A stretch of 64,000 nucleotides of DNA from JBQTIU01 sp052387815 (GTDB taxonomy: Bacteria > Pseudomonadota > Alphaproteobacteria > CACIAM-22H2). Positions 18,345 through 27,799 of the stretch are shown piece by piece. The stretch's first letter is position 1. Each line of letters opens with the position of its first letter. The stretch covers positions 1 to 64,000 of the forward strand of contig JBQTIU010000026.1 in assembly GCA_052387815.1 (NCBI GenBank), written 5' to 3'. Under the pieces are notes generated by a model. That model ran no database searches. It had not been told where the DNA came from and saw nothing but the letters and a program-made list of their open reading frames with translations. A program made the translations under genes and the position numbers.

Positions 18345-19857
18345 CGGAGTCTTGGCGGGCGGCGTTGGCGAACTTGGTGAAGTTGCCGTCGAAATAAAGC
18401 TGCACCGCCCCGATCGGCCCGTGCCGCTGCTTGCCGATGAACACCTCGGCGCGATTGTGGATCTCGGACCCGCGTTTCTGCCATTCTTCGTAGCGGCTGG
18501 CGAAATCGGCCTCTTTCTCGTTCAGCCGGTGGGCGGGCTCGGCGCGCTCGTGATAGTACTGCTCGCGGTAGACGAACATGACCACGTCGGCATCCTGCTC
18601 GATGGTGCCGGATTCGCGCAGATCGGCGAGCTGCGGCCGCTTGTCCTCGCGCTGTTCGACGGCGCGCGAGAGCTGGGAGAGCGCCAACACCGGAACGTTG
18701 AGCTCCTTGGCGAGCGCCTTGAGGCCGCGCGTGATCGCGGAGATTTCCTGGACCCGGTTTTCGGGCCGCGAACCCGGCGCCGGGGCGATGAGCTGCAGAT
18801 AATCGATGACGACCAGCCCCAGGCTATGGGTGCGCTTGAGGCGCCTCGCGCGCGTGCGCAGCGCCGCGACCGTGAGCGCCGGCGTGTCGTCGATGAACAG
18901 CGGCAGGCGCGCCAGGCGGGTTGCCACAGCGACGAAGGTCGGAAAGTCATCGCTGCGCACCTCGCCCCGGCGGATCTTGTCCGAACGGATCTCGGATTCC
19001 TCGGACAGGATGCGCGTGGCGAGCTGCTCGGTGGACATCTCGAGCGAGAAAAACGCCACCTTGGCGCCGTCGATGACCTCGAGCGTGCCATCGGGCGAGC
19101 GCTGTTCCTTGTAGGCCGCGGCGGCGTTGAAGGCGATCTTGGTCGCCAGCGCGGTCTTGCCCATCGACGGCCGGCCGGCGAGCACGACCAGGTCGGAGGG
19201 GTGGAGGCCGCCCAGCTTCTTGTCGAGGTCGATGAGGCCGGTGGTCACGCCGGTGACGTGGCTGTCGCGCTTGTAGGCCGCCTGGGCCATTTCGATGGCG
19301 GCCGCCATCGCGTCGCCGAAGGCGCGGAACCCGCCCTCGATCTGGCCTCTCGTCGCCAGCTCGAAGAGCGCCTGCTCCGCCGTCTCGATCTGCTGCGCCG
19401 CCCCGGTTTCGAGATCGTAAGCGTAGGCGCGGTTGACGACGTCTTCGCCGAGCGCGATGAGCTGGCGGCGCAAATGGAGGTCGTGGATGGTCTTGGCGTA
19501 ATCGGCCGCGTTGACGACCGTCACCACCGCTCCGGCCAGCCGGGCGAGGTATGGCGTGCCGCCGATCGCGGCGAGCGAATCGTCCTGCTCGAAATAGCTC
19601 TTGAGCGTCACCGAATTGGCCAACAGCCCGCGCCCGATCAGCTTTCCGCAGGCCTCGAAGATGCGCCCATGGGAGGCATCGGCGAAATGCTCGGGGCGCA
19701 GGAACTCCGCGACCCGTTCATAGGCGCGGTTGTTGGCCAGCACGGCGCCGAGCAAGGCCATCTCGGCCTCGAAATTGTGCGGCATCGTGCGCAGGGGCAC
19801 GGGCTCGCCCTCGCGCCCCTTCAAGGACGCCACGCTCCTGCCGGACGCTGACTCCAT
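18328..19857 (-). CDS. dnaB: Replicative DNA helicase DnaB
   Basis: 509 residues. The N-terminal primase-interacting domain begins near PHNFEAEMALLGAVL; the RecA-like C-terminal domain has Walker A AGRPSMGKTALA, Walker B-like LGLVVIDYLQLI and SQLSRAVEQR. It unwinds DNA at the fork. No intein is seen. First gene of the long minus-strand operon, with a plausible promoter at 19924-19951. Confidence 0.97.
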   Translation of the reverse strand: MESASGRSVASLKGREGEPVPLRTMPHNFEAEMALLGAVLANNRAYERVAEFLRPEHFADASHGRIFEACGKLIGRGLLANSVTLKSYFEQDDSLAAIGGTPYLARLAGAVVTVVNAADYAKTIHDLHLRRQLIALGEDVVNRAYAYDLETGAAQQIETAEQALFELATRGQIEGGFRAFGDAMAAAIEMAQAAYKRDSHVTGVTTGLIDLDKKLGGLHPSDLVVLAGRPSMGKTALATKIAFNAAAAYKEQRSPDGTLEVIDGAKVAFFSLEMSTEQLATRILSEESEIRSDKIRRGEVRSDDFPTFVAVATRLARLPLFIDDTPALTVAALRTRARRLKRTHSLGLVVIDYLQLIAPAPGSRPENRVQEISAITRGLKALAKELNVPVLALSQLSRAVEQREDKRPQLADLRESGTIEQDADVVMFVYREQYYHERAEPAHRLNEKEADFASRYEEWQKRGSEIHNRAEVFIGKQRHGPIGAVQLYFDGNFTKFANAARQDSDGGGA

Positions 19858-19923
19858 CGCCCGAGGACCTTAAGGCCGCCGCGCTTTCGCGCCAACGCGA
19901 ATCGACGCGGGGTTCGAAACAGG

Positions 19924-19951
19924 CGTATATCGGGGATAAGTTGCCGCGCAA
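19924..19951 (-). promoter_or_regulatory. Possible sigma70-type promoter of dnaB operon
   Basis: On the minus strand TTGCGC (complement of 19946-19951), 16-base spacer, TATACG (complement of 19924-19929), about 66 bases before the dnaB ATG. Matches are partial. Confidence 0.35.
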
Positions 19952-19967
19952 CCGCCTTTAGACCCTG

Positions 19968-21200
19968 TCAGGCCGCGAGATTGCCTCGTCCGGCGTGGTC
20001 GCGCTCCCAGTCGCGGATGTAGTCCCGCGTCAGCGGGACGGCGTCGAGGCGCCGGGCGAGCTGCATCTGAAAGACCATGTGGCCTTCGCGGCGGAAGGCG
20101 ATCTCGCTCCCCGCCAGATAGAACTCCCACATCCGACAGAAGCGCTCGTCATAGAGGGCCTTGATTTCGTCGCGGTTGCGGGCGAAGCGGCGGCGCCATT
20201 CGCGCAGCGTTTCGGCGTAGTGCAGCCGCAAGATCTCGATGTCGGTCACGAACAGCCCGGTTTTCTCGACGGCGGGCAGGACCTCGGACAGCGCCGGCGA
20301 ATAGCCACCGGGGAAAATGTACTTGCGCAGCCACGGATTGGTGACCCCCGGACCGTGCGGGCGGCCGATCGAATGCACGAGCGCGACCCCGTCCTCGGCC
20401 AGCAGGTTTCGCACCTGCGTGAAGAACTCGCGGTAGTGGTTGACGCCCACGTGCTCGAACATGCCAACCGAAACGACGCGGTCGAAGGTCCCGGTCTGCT
20501 CGCGATAGTCGCGCAAGTGGAACTTGACGCGCCCATCCAGACCCGTCGCCGCGGCGCGTTTGCTCGCCGCTTTCTGCTGTTCCGCGGACTGCGTGATCCC
20601 GACCACCTCGCCCGCCCCGACCCGCGCGAGGTAGATGGCAAGCCCGCCCCAGCCCGAGCCGATGTCGAGCACCTTGCAGCCCGGCTTCAGCAGGAGCTTG
20701 GCGGCGATGTGACGCTTCTTGTTGTCCTGCGCCGCCTCGAGCGAGTCGTTGCCGGTGGCGAAATAGGCGCACGAATATTGGCGGTCGGCATCAAGGAACA
20801 ACGCATAGAGCCGGTCCGAAAGGTCGTAATGATGGGCGGCGTTTCGGCGCGCGCGGCGGACCGGGTTGTACTGTTGCAACCGCCGGCCCAGAACCTCCAG
20901 TCGGTACGGGAGACCGACCGGCGCCTCGGCCTCGAGCCCCGCCACGTTGAGGGCGCAGAAATCGAGGAAGTCGTATATGTCCCCGTCCTCGATCGTGAGC
21001 CGCCCATCCATGTAGGCCTCGCCGATCGCAAGGCGCGGATTGACGGCGATGCGCCGCGAAACCGCCCGGTCGCCGAGCCGGATCGCAACCTCGGGACCGG
21101 GCTTGGCCCCCGCGAAGACGCGGTCGTCGCCGTCCGGACCGATCACGGTCAGACGGCCGGCATTGGTGATGTGCCGGAAGAGGTAGGACAACAGGCGCAT
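19968..21200 (-). CDS. cfa: Cyclopropane-fatty-acyl-phospholipid synthase family methyltransferase
   Basis: 410 residues. The N-terminal domain is typical of CFA synthases; the C-terminal class I methyltransferase domain has VLDIGSGWGGLAIYLA (SAM site, near 190) and the family motif FEHVGVNHYREFF. Such enzymes transfer a methylene from SAM to unsaturated acyl chains of membrane phospholipids. The reading ends RDWERDHAGRGNLAA. It stands alone, 110 bases upstream of dnaB on the same strand. Confidence 0.92.
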   Translation of the reverse strand: MRLLSYLFRHITNAGRLTVIGPDGDDRVFAGAKPGPEVAIRLGDRAVSRRIAVNPRLAIGEAYMDGRLTIEDGDIYDFLDFCALNVAGLEAEAPVGLPYRLEVLGRRLQQYNPVRRARRNAAHHYDLSDRLYALFLDADRQYSCAYFATGNDSLEAAQDNKKRHIAAKLLLKPGCKVLDIGSGWGGLAIYLARVGAGEVVGITQSAEQQKAASKRAAATGLDGRVKFHLRDYREQTGTFDRVVSVGMFEHVGVNHYREFFTQVRNLLAEDGVALVHSIGRPHGPGVTNPWLRKYIFPGGYSPALSEVLPAVEKTGLFVTDIEILRLHYAETLREWRRRFARNRDEIKALYDERFCRMWEFYLAGSEIAFRREGHMVFQMQLARRLDAVPLTRDYIRDWERDHAGRGNLAA

Positions 21201-21281
21201 CGAGTCGCTCCAGAGGGGCCGCGGCGGATCGATTTCCGATCCTCGAATTGAATAATACCAATGTCACCACGCCGTGAGTAG

Positions 21282-21328
21282 GGGCCGGTTTCAAACCGGC
21301 CCACGCGGGCGGGTCTTAAGACCCGCCC
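21282..21328. repeat. Two adjacent perfect palindromes (REP-like)
   Basis: 21282-21302 is a perfect inverted repeat centred on GGTTTCAAACC, and 21307-21328 a perfect 22-bp palindrome centred on GTCTTAAGAC. Both are GC-rich at the ends. They lie in the 348-base gap between rplI and cfa, which otherwise shows no gene or RNA. Related but decayed copies occur at 26342-26377 and 27721-27860, so this is a dispersed REP/BIME-like family; it may also stop transcription from rplI. Confidence 0.8.
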
Positions 21329-21548
21329 CTGCTTTGGTATAAGACGTTTGCGGCCTTGTAAAGTCGCTTCGCGCGGCGCTGGCCCGTGCGCCGCCGCTGC
21401 CGCGCCGCGCATGAAAGTGAGTCGCGGTGGACGCGGAGAAGCGTAAGGGTCGCGGAGGAATTGAACGCGGCGCCAAACGAAACGCCGCGGATCGCCCCCC
21501 GCGCCCTTGGCGGTGAAATCCCGGGGCCGAACGAGAGTGCTCTGGCTC

Positions 21549-22202
21549 TTATGCGTCGGCGCCGCCTTCGGATTCGGTCTTGGCCTTCGCCTTGGCCGGT
21601 TTCTTCTTGGGTTCTTTCGGGGCCGCCTCGGCGGCCTTCCGCTTCCGCTTGGGCGCCGCCGCGGCGGGTTCGGCGGCGGGCGAGGGGGCGGGCGCCTCCG
21701 ACGGCGCCTCGCCCGCCGCAGGCGAGGGCTTGCCGGCGGCCTGAAGCGCCGCTTCCTCCTCGGATTGGGCGACATTGACCCCGACCGTCACGATCACCTC
21801 TGGGTGGAGGGCGATGCGCGGCTTGAACAGCCCCAGCATCTTGATCGGCTGGTCGAGCAAGACCTGGCGGCGGTCGAGGGTGAAACCCGCCTTGGTGACC
21901 GCCTCGGCGATGTCGCGGGTGTTGACCGAACCGTAGAGCTGGCCGCCTTCGCCCGCCTGGCGCAGGACGATCACCGTCAGGCCCTCGATGCGGGCCGCCA
22001 CGCCTTCGGCTTCCTGTCGGTTCGTGAGATTCTGGGCTTCGAGCTGGGTGCGTTGGCGCTCGAAATAGGCGAGGTTCTCCTTGGTCGCCCGCAGCGCCTT
22101 CTTGCGCGGCAACAGATAGTTGCGCGCGTAGCCCGGCTTGACCTTGACCACTTGGCCCATTTGGCCCAGCGATTCGATCCGTTCGAGCAAGATCACGTCC
22201 AT
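21549..22202 (-). CDS. rplI: 50S ribosomal protein L9 with long acidic/basic tail
   Basis: 217 residues. Residues 1-148 are canonical bL9: start MDVILLERIESLGQMGQVV, LGxxGxVVxVKxGYARNYLLP, and the C-terminal domain with LYGSVNTRDIAEAV. The last about 65 residues are a low-complexity tail rich in Ala, Pro, Lys and Glu (PKRKRKAAE, PKEPKKKPAKAKAK), longer than usual though such tails are known in Alphaproteobacteria. ATG 22202 was chosen over the longer frame. Part of rpsF-rpsR-DUF2232-rplI. Confidence 0.96.
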   Translation of the reverse strand: MDVILLERIESLGQMGQVVKVKPGYARNYLLPRKKALRATKENLAYFERQRTQLEAQNLTNRQEAEGVAARIEGLTVIVLRQAGEGGQLYGSVNTRDIAEAVTKAGFTLDRRQVLLDQPIKMLGLFKPRIALHPEVIVTVGVNVAQSEEEAALQAAGKPSPAAGEAPSEAPAPSPAAEPAAAAPKRKRKAAEAAPKEPKKKPAKAKAKTESEGGADA

Positions 22203-22216
22203 GGGGTCCGTCCTCC

Positions 22217-23143
22217 TCAACTGCGCGGTAGGCGGCCGGCGAACCGCCGGCGAAGATTGGCCCAAGGTTCGATGAGCCCGAGCGCGGCGACCAGCACGAC
22301 CGGCCAGCCGAACACGAGGATGAAGATATAGAACGCGGTCAGCCACATCAGCCGGTTGCGCCAGTTCCGCGCGATGGCGTGCAGCACGCCTAGACCGGCG
22401 AAGGTGAAGGCCAGGCCGAGGATCAGCAAGAGGTTGCCGCCGAGGAAGCCGGCGAGACCGGGCATGAAGGCGCCGATCGCGGAGATCGCCGTGGCGCCCA
22501 GCATCCACGACGGCAACTCGATATCGGACACCTCGGGCGAGGGGCGGCGGTTGCGGCCGAACCGCACCAGCAGCCCTTGCGCGAGCGCCCCGTTGATGGC
22601 GATCATCACCAGCCAGGACACGGCGACGACGCCTGGAAAAATGCGGGCGAGCGCCGTGGTGAACTGCGTGACCGCGTCGGGCGGGGTCCCGGCCGGCGCC
22701 AGGGCGCGAAGCCCGGTATCGAGAAAGTCGCGGATGAACCCCTCGAGACCGCCCGGCTCACCGGCGACGAGAAGCACCAGGCTGATGAGCACCGCCGCCG
22801 CGAAACCGGTGAGCCAGGCGACCAGAGGGCCCGGCGGATACCATTCGACCTGGCCCGCGCCGTCGCGCCGGTTGAGCAGCGCCTGGCGGGTGACCAACAG
22901 CGCCGGCGCCACGTTGACGATCAGGAAGATGAGGCCGAACGTGAACCCGCCGCCCACAGCCGCCGCCAGGGTCGCGGTCAGGGCGGCGATCGCCGCGCCT
23001 CCGACGCCGATCCCCAGCCCGGCGGCGAACAGCGGCAGCGGCGCGAGATAGGCGAGGAGGTAGGCGCCGAGCGAACCGGTGAGCAGCGTCGCGTATAAGA
23101 GCGAGCTTACCAGCCCGGCGCCGGCCGAAACGAGGGTTGGCAT
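22217..23143 (-). CDS. DUF2232 integral membrane protein
   Basis: About 308 residues with eight or so hydrophobic helices, beginning MPTLVSAGAGLVSSLLYATL. The family PF09991/DUF2232 is regularly encoded between rpsR and rplI, as here, but its function is not established. The ATG at 23143 was preferred to 23173 because the extra residues (GRGGSSR) are not hydrophobic or conserved. Confidence 0.85.
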   Translation of the reverse strand: MPTLVSAGAGLVSSLLYATLLTGSLGAYLLAYLAPLPLFAAGLGIGVGGAAIAALTATLAAAVGGGFTFGLIFLIVNVAPALLVTRQALLNRRDGAGQVEWYPPGPLVAWLTGFAAAVLISLVLLVAGEPGGLEGFIRDFLDTGLRALAPAGTPPDAVTQFTTALARIFPGVVAVSWLVMIAINGALAQGLLVRFGRNRRPSPEVSDIELPSWMLGATAISAIGAFMPGLAGFLGGNLLLILGLAFTFAGLGVLHAIARNWRNRLMWLTAFYIFILVFGWPVVLVAALGLIEPWANLRRRFAGRLPRS

Positions 23144-23182
23144 CGGTCGTGACGATCCGCCCCGGCCCCTCAAGGAGCCGGG

Positions 23183-23431
23183 TCAGCCGATGAGATAGGG
23201 CAGAAGGCCAAGGAAGCGGGCGCGCTTGATGGCCTGCGCGAGTTCGCGCTGTCGCCGGTTTGACACCGCGGTGATCCGCGCCGGCACGATCTTGCCGCGC
23301 TCGGAGATGAAACGCAGCAGCAGCCGCACGTCCTTGTAGTCGATCTTCGGCGCGTTCGGCCCCGAGAACGGACAGGTCTTGCGGCGCCGGAAAAAGGGCC
23401 GCCGGCCGCCGAAACCACCGGACTCATTCAT
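23183..23431 (-). CDS. rpsR: 30S ribosomal protein S18
   Basis: 82 residues: RRRKTCPF at the N-terminus, IDYKDVRLLLRFISERGKI, and RRQRELAQAIKRARFLGLLPY at the end, all bS18 hallmarks. Its ATG overlaps the rpsF stop by eight bases. Confidence 0.97.
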   Translation of the reverse strand: MNESGGFGGRRPFFRRRKTCPFSGPNAPKIDYKDVRLLLRFISERGKIVPARITAVSNRRQRELAQAIKRARFLGLLPYLIG

Positions 23432-23885
23432 GGATTGCCCCCTCGGCGCGGCTTTCGGTCTTGCCGCGCTCGGCGCGCGGGCCGCGCTCGTCCCCGCTCC
23501 CTGCGGCCTCGCGCCGCCGCGGCGGGCCGCGCTCGAACCGGTCGCCCCGGTCGGCGCGCTCGTCGCGCTTCTGAAGCATGGCCGAGGGGCTTTCCTCGAG
23601 CTGGTCAACCCTGACGGTGAGGAAGCGGATCACGTCCTCGTTGAGGCGCATGTTGCGCTCCATCTCCTGCACCGCCGCCCACGGCGCGTCGATATTGAGG
23701 AGAACATAATGGCCCTTGCGGTTCTTGCGCATCCGGAAAGCCAGGTTGCGGAGGCCCCAGTTTTCGCGCTTGGTGACGTTGCCGCCCCGCTCCTTGAGGA
23801 TGGCGGTGAAGGCATCCGCCAGGCTGTCGACCTGGATGGCCGAGACATCCTGGCGCGCAATGAACACGCTCTCGTAAAACGCCAT
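23424..23885 (-). CDS. rpsF: 30S ribosomal protein S6
   Basis: 153 residues. The first about 100 form the bS6 fold (YESVFIARQDVSAIQVDSL, RKNRKGHYVLLNIDAP, LRFLTVRVD); the last about 45 are a charged, arginine-rich disordered tail, common in Alphaproteobacteria. First gene of the rpsF-rpsR-DUF2232-rplI operon, divergent from fabD. Confidence 0.97.
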   Translation of the reverse strand: MAFYESVFIARQDVSAIQVDSLADAFTAILKERGGNVTKRENWGLRNLAFRMRKNRKGHYVLLNIDAPWAAVQEMERNMRLNEDVIRFLTVRVDQLEESPSAMLQKRDERADRGDRFERGPPRRREAAGSGDERGPRAERGKTESRAEGAIHE

Positions 23886-24022
23886 GAAATACTCCTTATG
23901 GCTGTTCGCGGTCCGGCGCCGTTCCCTTGAACCACGTTAGGGGATCGGCCGCCCGCGCCTTTAGCCGGCTTATCGCCGGCAAGGAGCGGGCCGGGGATCG
24001 GCCCCCGGCAACGAGGGCCGCG

Positions 24023-24050
24023 ACTATATACATATCGGCCGGCGGTGCAA
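24023..24050 (-). promoter_or_regulatory. rpsF: Promoter of the rpsF operon
   Basis: Minus strand: TTGCAC (complement of 24045-24050), 16-base spacer, TATAGT (complement of 24023-24028). This leaves a leader of about 135 bases before rpsF that contains a GCCGGC..GCCGGC hairpin (23964-23980). An S6:S18-type autoregulatory leader is possible but its consensus could not be verified by eye. Confidence 0.5.
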
Positions 24051-24131
24051 GCGCGTGTCCCCGCGCTTGACAGGGTCGCGGTGGACGATTACCTGACCCC
24101 GGCCCCAGGCGTGGGTGGGAGGCCTGCGAGG

Positions 24132-25073
24132 ATGGCGCGCGCATTCACCTTTCCCGGCCAGGGGTCGCAGGCGGTCGGCATGGGCCGCGAGCTGGCGTCG
24201 GCGTTCCCAGCCGCACGCCTGGTGTTCGAGGAGGTCGACGAGGCCCTTGAGACCAAGCTCTCGAAGCTGATGTTCGAGGGATCGGACTCCGAGCTCACGC
24301 TCACCGCCAACGCCCAGCCGGCGCTGATGGCGGTAAGCCTTGCCGTCACGCGCGTGCTCGAGGTCGAGGGCGGAGTCGATCTCGCCCGAACCGTCTCGTT
24401 CGTGGCCGGCCATTCGCTGGGGGAATATTCGGCCCTCGCGGCGGCGCGCGCGCTGTCGCTCCCCGACACGGCGCGGCTGTTGCGCTTGCGCGGCGAGGCG
24501 ATGCAGAAGGCGGTGCCGGTGGGCGCGGGCGCCATGGCGGCCCTGCTCGGGCTCGATCTCGATGCCGCGCTCGCGCTCGCCGCCGAGGCGGCAGGGGATG
24601 AGGTCTGCGTTGCCGCCAACGATAATGCTCCCGGCCAGGTCGTGGTCAGCGGCGCCAAGGCAGCGGTCGAGCGCGCCGTCGCTCTGGCCAAGGTGAAGGG
24701 CGCCAAGCGCGCGATCCTGTTGCCGGTGAGCGCCCCCTTCCACTGCCGGCTCATGGAACCCGCGGCGGAGGCGATGGCGGAGGCGCTGGCGATGACGGCG
24801 ATCGCACCGGCGCGCGTGCCGCTCGTCGCCAATGTCACGGCGAGCTCGGTCAGCGACCCGGAGACGATCCGCAAGCTCCTGGTCAGCCAAGTGACGGCGA
24901 TGGTGCGCTGGCGCGAAAGCGTGCTCTATATGAAGGAGCACGGCGTAACGAAACTGTTCGAACTGGGCGCCGGCAAGGTGCTGACGGGCCTCGTCCGCCG
25001 CATCGATCCGGAGCTTGCGGGAGTGTCGGTGCAAAGCCCGGCGGATATCGAAGCCTGCTTCAAGAGCCTGTAG
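24132..25073 (+). CDS. fabD: Malonyl-CoA:ACP transacylase
   Basis: 313 residues. FTFPGQGSQ at the start, catalytic Ser in GHSLGEYSAL near residue 97, VSAPFHCRLM with the active-site His, and the C-terminal ELGAGKVLTGL. It loads malonyl groups on ACP for fatty acid synthesis. The ATG at 24132 has AGGAT just before it and matches family N-termini. First of fabD-fabG-acpP-fabF on the plus strand. Confidence 0.96.
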   Translation: MARAFTFPGQGSQAVGMGRELASAFPAARLVFEEVDEALETKLSKLMFEGSDSELTLTANAQPALMAVSLAVTRVLEVEGGVDLARTVSFVAGHSLGEYSALAAARALSLPDTARLLRLRGEAMQKAVPVGAGAMAALLGLDLDAALALAAEAAGDEVCVAANDNAPGQVVVSGAKAAVERAVALAKVKGAKRAILLPVSAPFHCRLMEPAAEAMAEALAMTAIAPARVPLVANVTASSVSDPETIRKLLVSQVTAMVRWRESVLYMKEHGVTKLFELGAGKVLTGLVRRIDPELAGVSVQSPADIEACFKSL

Positions 25074-25086
25074 GACGGAAGCCTCG

Positions 25087-25824
25087 ATGTTCGACCTCGC
25101 CGGCAAATGCGCGCTCGTCACCGGCGCTTCGGGGGGCATCGGCGGCGCGATCGCGCGGGCGCTGCACCGGCAGGGGGCGCATGTCGCGCTGTCGGGCACG
25201 CGGGTTCCGGTGCTGGCGGCGCTCGCCGCCGAACTCGGCGAGCGGGCGGTCGTGGTGGCCGGCGACTTGAGCGCGGCGGCGGCGACCGAAACGCTGTTCA
25301 GGGACGCCGAGACCACGCTCGGCCGGGTCGACATCCTGGTCAACAACGCCGGCCTGACGCGCGACGGCCTCGCGGCCCGCATGAAGGACGAGGACTGGCA
25401 GAAGGTGCTCGACGTGGATCTGACCGCCGGCTTCCGTCTCGCCCGCGCGGCGCTGCGCGGCATGATCAAGCGGCGCTGGGGCCGGATCATCGGCGTGACC
25501 TCGATCGTCGGCGTCACCGGCAATCCGGGTCAGGCCAACTATGCCGCGGCCAAGGCGGGAATGATCGGCATGTCCAAGGCACTGGCCGCCGAAGTTGCGT
25601 CGCGGGGCATCACGGTCAACTGCGTGGCGCCCGGATTCATCGCCACGTCGATGACCGAGGGGCTGGCGGCCGCTCGGACCCAGCAACTATTGGCCGCCAT
25701 CCCCATGGGGCGCCTCGGCAACCCCGCCGAAGTGGCCGCCGCGGTGGTCTTCCTGGCCAGCGAGGAGGCCGTCTACGTGACCGGCCAGACCTTGCATGTC
25801 AACGGCGGAATGGCGATGATATGA
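25087..25824 (+). CDS. fabG: 3-oxoacyl-ACP reductase
   Basis: 245-residue SDR enzyme with TGASGGIGGAIA, NNAG, the catalytic Ser-Tyr-Lys (TSIVGVTGNPGQANYAAAKAG) and the C-terminal VTGQTLHVNGGMAMI typical of FabG. NADPH-dependent reduction of beta-ketoacyl-ACP. Starts 13 bases after fabD. Confidence 0.95.
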   Translation: MFDLAGKCALVTGASGGIGGAIARALHRQGAHVALSGTRVPVLAALAAELGERAVVVAGDLSAAAATETLFRDAETTLGRVDILVNNAGLTRDGLAARMKDEDWQKVLDVDLTAGFRLARAALRGMIKRRWGRIIGVTSIVGVTGNPGQANYAAAKAGMIGMSKALAAEVASRGITVNCVAPGFIATSMTEGLAAARTQQLLAAIPMGRLGNPAEVAAAVVFLASEEAVYVTGQTLHVNGGMAMI

Positions 25825-25971
25825 GGCGGACGGCCGGGGGAGTGCTGGTCAGGGCCGCCCGGTTGTGTTAACAAAACGGCTCTTTTCGCCGTCCCGGGGC
25901 GGCTGGCGAAGGCACGCGGCCACGGGTCTTGATCGAGACTGTCAAAAGCTTGCAACGAAAGGTTCAAGGAG

Positions 25972-26205
25972 ATGAGCGACGTCGCCGAGCGGGTCAAGAA
26001 AATCGTGGTCGACCATCTTGGGGTCGACGAAGGCAAGGTGACCGAAAACGCGAGTTTCGTCGACGATCTGGGTGCCGACAGTCTGGATACGGTCGAGCTC
26101 GTGATGGCATTCGAGGAGGAATTCGGCTGCGAGATCCCCGACGATGCCGCCGAGAAGATCGTGACCGTCAAGGACGCGATTGCATACATCGACCAGCACA
26201 AGTAG
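25972..26205 (+). CDS. acpP: Acyl carrier protein
   Basis: 77 residues, acidic, with the phosphopantetheine attachment serine in LGADSLDTVELVMAFEEEF. Carries acyl chains during fatty acid synthesis. AAGGAG abuts the ATG directly, so the more likely ribosome-binding site is GAAAGG ten bases upstream. The 147-base gap from fabG suggests its own promoter, though none was firmly identified. Confidence 0.97.
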   Translation: MSDVAERVKKIVVDHLGVDEGKVTENASFVDDLGADSLDTVELVMAFEEEFGCEIPDDAAEKIVTVKDAIAYIDQHK

Positions 26206-26341
26206 GCCGGGTCCTCGCGGGTCCCGACGCTGAGCCCATGAGCCTTGTCCCCCGCGCGTTCGCTAGAGTACTCGGGATCCCGGTTTCGCGCGCCCGCCAC
26301 GAAAACGGGAGACCGGGTAGCAAACAATCGGTCCGTAGAGG

Positions 26342-26377
26342 CGGATCTGAAGACCCGCCCGTGCGGGCGCCGATCCG
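26342..26377. repeat. REP-like hairpin between acpP and fabF
   Basis: Outer arms CGGATC (26342-26347) and GATCCG (26372-26377) enclose an inner stem CCCGC/GCGGG. The preceding GTAGAGGCG and internal GAAGACCCGCCC resemble the palindromes at 21307-21328, so it appears to be a decayed member of the same family. Confidence 0.55.
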
Positions 26378-26443
26378 AGCCGAGGCATCCGAATTCGCTC
26401 TCTTGCGAAAGTTGGCACGAGCGTTGGAACCTAGAGGTTTGCG

Positions 26444-27706
26444 ATGAGACGAGTCGTCGTGACGGGAATGGGCATGGTGACGCCGCTGGGGTGCGGCGTG
26501 CAGGCGACCTGGGAGCACCTGCTCGCCTCCGAATCCGGGATCCGCGCCATCCATTCCTTCGACGTCTCGGACCTGCCGTCCAAGATCGCGGGGCAAGTGC
26601 CGCGCGGCGAGACCGCGTCGGGGCAATTCAATGCCGACGACTGGGTGGCGCCCAAGGACCAGCGCAAGATGGACGAGTTCATCGTCTACGGATTGGCGGC
26701 GGCGACCCAGGCGGTCGAGGACTCCGGCTGGAAACCCGAGGCCGAGGAGGATCGCGAGCGCACGGGCGTGATGATCGGCTCCGGGATCGGCGGGTTGCCG
26801 TACATTTACGACGCCTCGCTCACGCTGGCGCAGAAGGGGCCGCGCCGCATCAGCCCCTTCTTCATTCCGGGGAGCCTCATCAACCTGATCTCCGGTCACG
26901 TGTCGATCAGGTACGGCTTCAAGGGGCCGAACCACTCGGTGGTGACCGCCTGTTCGACCGGCGCGCACGCGATCGGCGATGCGGCGCGCCTCATTCAGTT
27001 CGAGGATGCCGACGTGATGGTGGCCGGCGGGGCCGAGGCGGCGGTCTGCCGGCTCGCCATCGCCGGGTTCGCGGCGGCGCGGGCCTTGTCGACCGGCTTC
27101 AACGATACGCCGGCCAGGGCGTCGCGGCCCTGGGACAAGGACCGCGACGGTTTCGTCATGGGCGAGGGCGCCGGCGTGGTCGTGCTCGAGGAAAGGGAGC
27201 ATGCCAAGCAGCGCGGCGCCAAGATTTACGCCGAGGTGGTGGGCTACGGCCTGTCCGGCGACGCCTATCATATGACGGCGCCGTCCGAGGACGGCCACGG
27301 CGCCTTCCGGGCGATGCGCAACGCGCTCAAGCGCGCCAGGCTCAACCCCGACGACATCGACTACATCAATGCCCACGGCACCTCGACCCCGCTCGGCGAC
27401 GAGATCGAGCATGCCGCGGTCAAGCGGCTGTTCGGACCGCAGGCGCACAAATTGTCCATGTCCTCGACCAAGTCGGCGATCGGTCATCTGCTGGGCGCCG
27501 CGGGCAGCGTCGAGGCGATCTTCTGCCTGCTGGCGATTCGAGATGGCGTCGCGCCGCCGACCCTCAACCTCGACAACCCCTCGCCGGGCTGCGACCTTGA
27601 TCTCGTCGCCCACCGGGCCAAAGAGCGCCCGGTCCGCTGCGCGCTGTCCAATTCCTTCGGCTTCGGGGGCACCAACGCCACGCTCGTCTTCGCGGCGTCG
27701 AACTGA
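26444..27706 (+). CDS. fabF: 3-oxoacyl-ACP synthase II
   Basis: 420 residues. Condensing enzyme of fatty acid elongation with the Cys-His-His triad visible: ACSTGAHAIG, NAHGTSTPLGD and KSAIGHLLGAAGSVE. Ends SFGFGGTNATLVF. GAGGTTTGCG before the ATG is a plausible ribosome-binding site. Last of the fab cluster. Confidence 0.97.
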   Translation: MRRVVVTGMGMVTPLGCGVQATWEHLLASESGIRAIHSFDVSDLPSKIAGQVPRGETASGQFNADDWVAPKDQRKMDEFIVYGLAAATQAVEDSGWKPEAEEDRERTGVMIGSGIGGLPYIYDASLTLAQKGPRRISPFFIPGSLINLISGHVSIRYGFKGPNHSVVTACSTGAHAIGDAARLIQFEDADVMVAGGAEAAVCRLAIAGFAAARALSTGFNDTPARASRPWDKDRDGFVMGEGAGVVVLEEREHAKQRGAKIYAEVVGYGLSGDAYHMTAPSEDGHGAFRAMRNALKRARLNPDDIDYINAHGTSTPLGDEIEHAAVKRLFGPQAHKLSMSSTKSAIGHLLGAAGSVEAIFCLLAIRDGVAPPTLNLDNPSPGCDLDLVAHRAKERPVRCALSNSFGFGGTNATLVFAASN

Positions 27707-27799
27707 GGCGTCCTTCGACCCCCAGGCGGGCCGCAACGGGCGGGTCTCAGGACCGGCCTCTAGGCCTTCCACCACGAATACCGGCCCGCGTCGTGTAGG

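Noticed and set aside
18265..19851. A 528-codon plus-strand frame over dnaB
   Set aside because: Shadow of dnaB; no family pattern and no ribosome-binding site.
24067..24095. TTGACA-based promoter for fabD
   Set aside because: The -35 match is perfect, but the -10 at the right distance (TACCTG) is poor.
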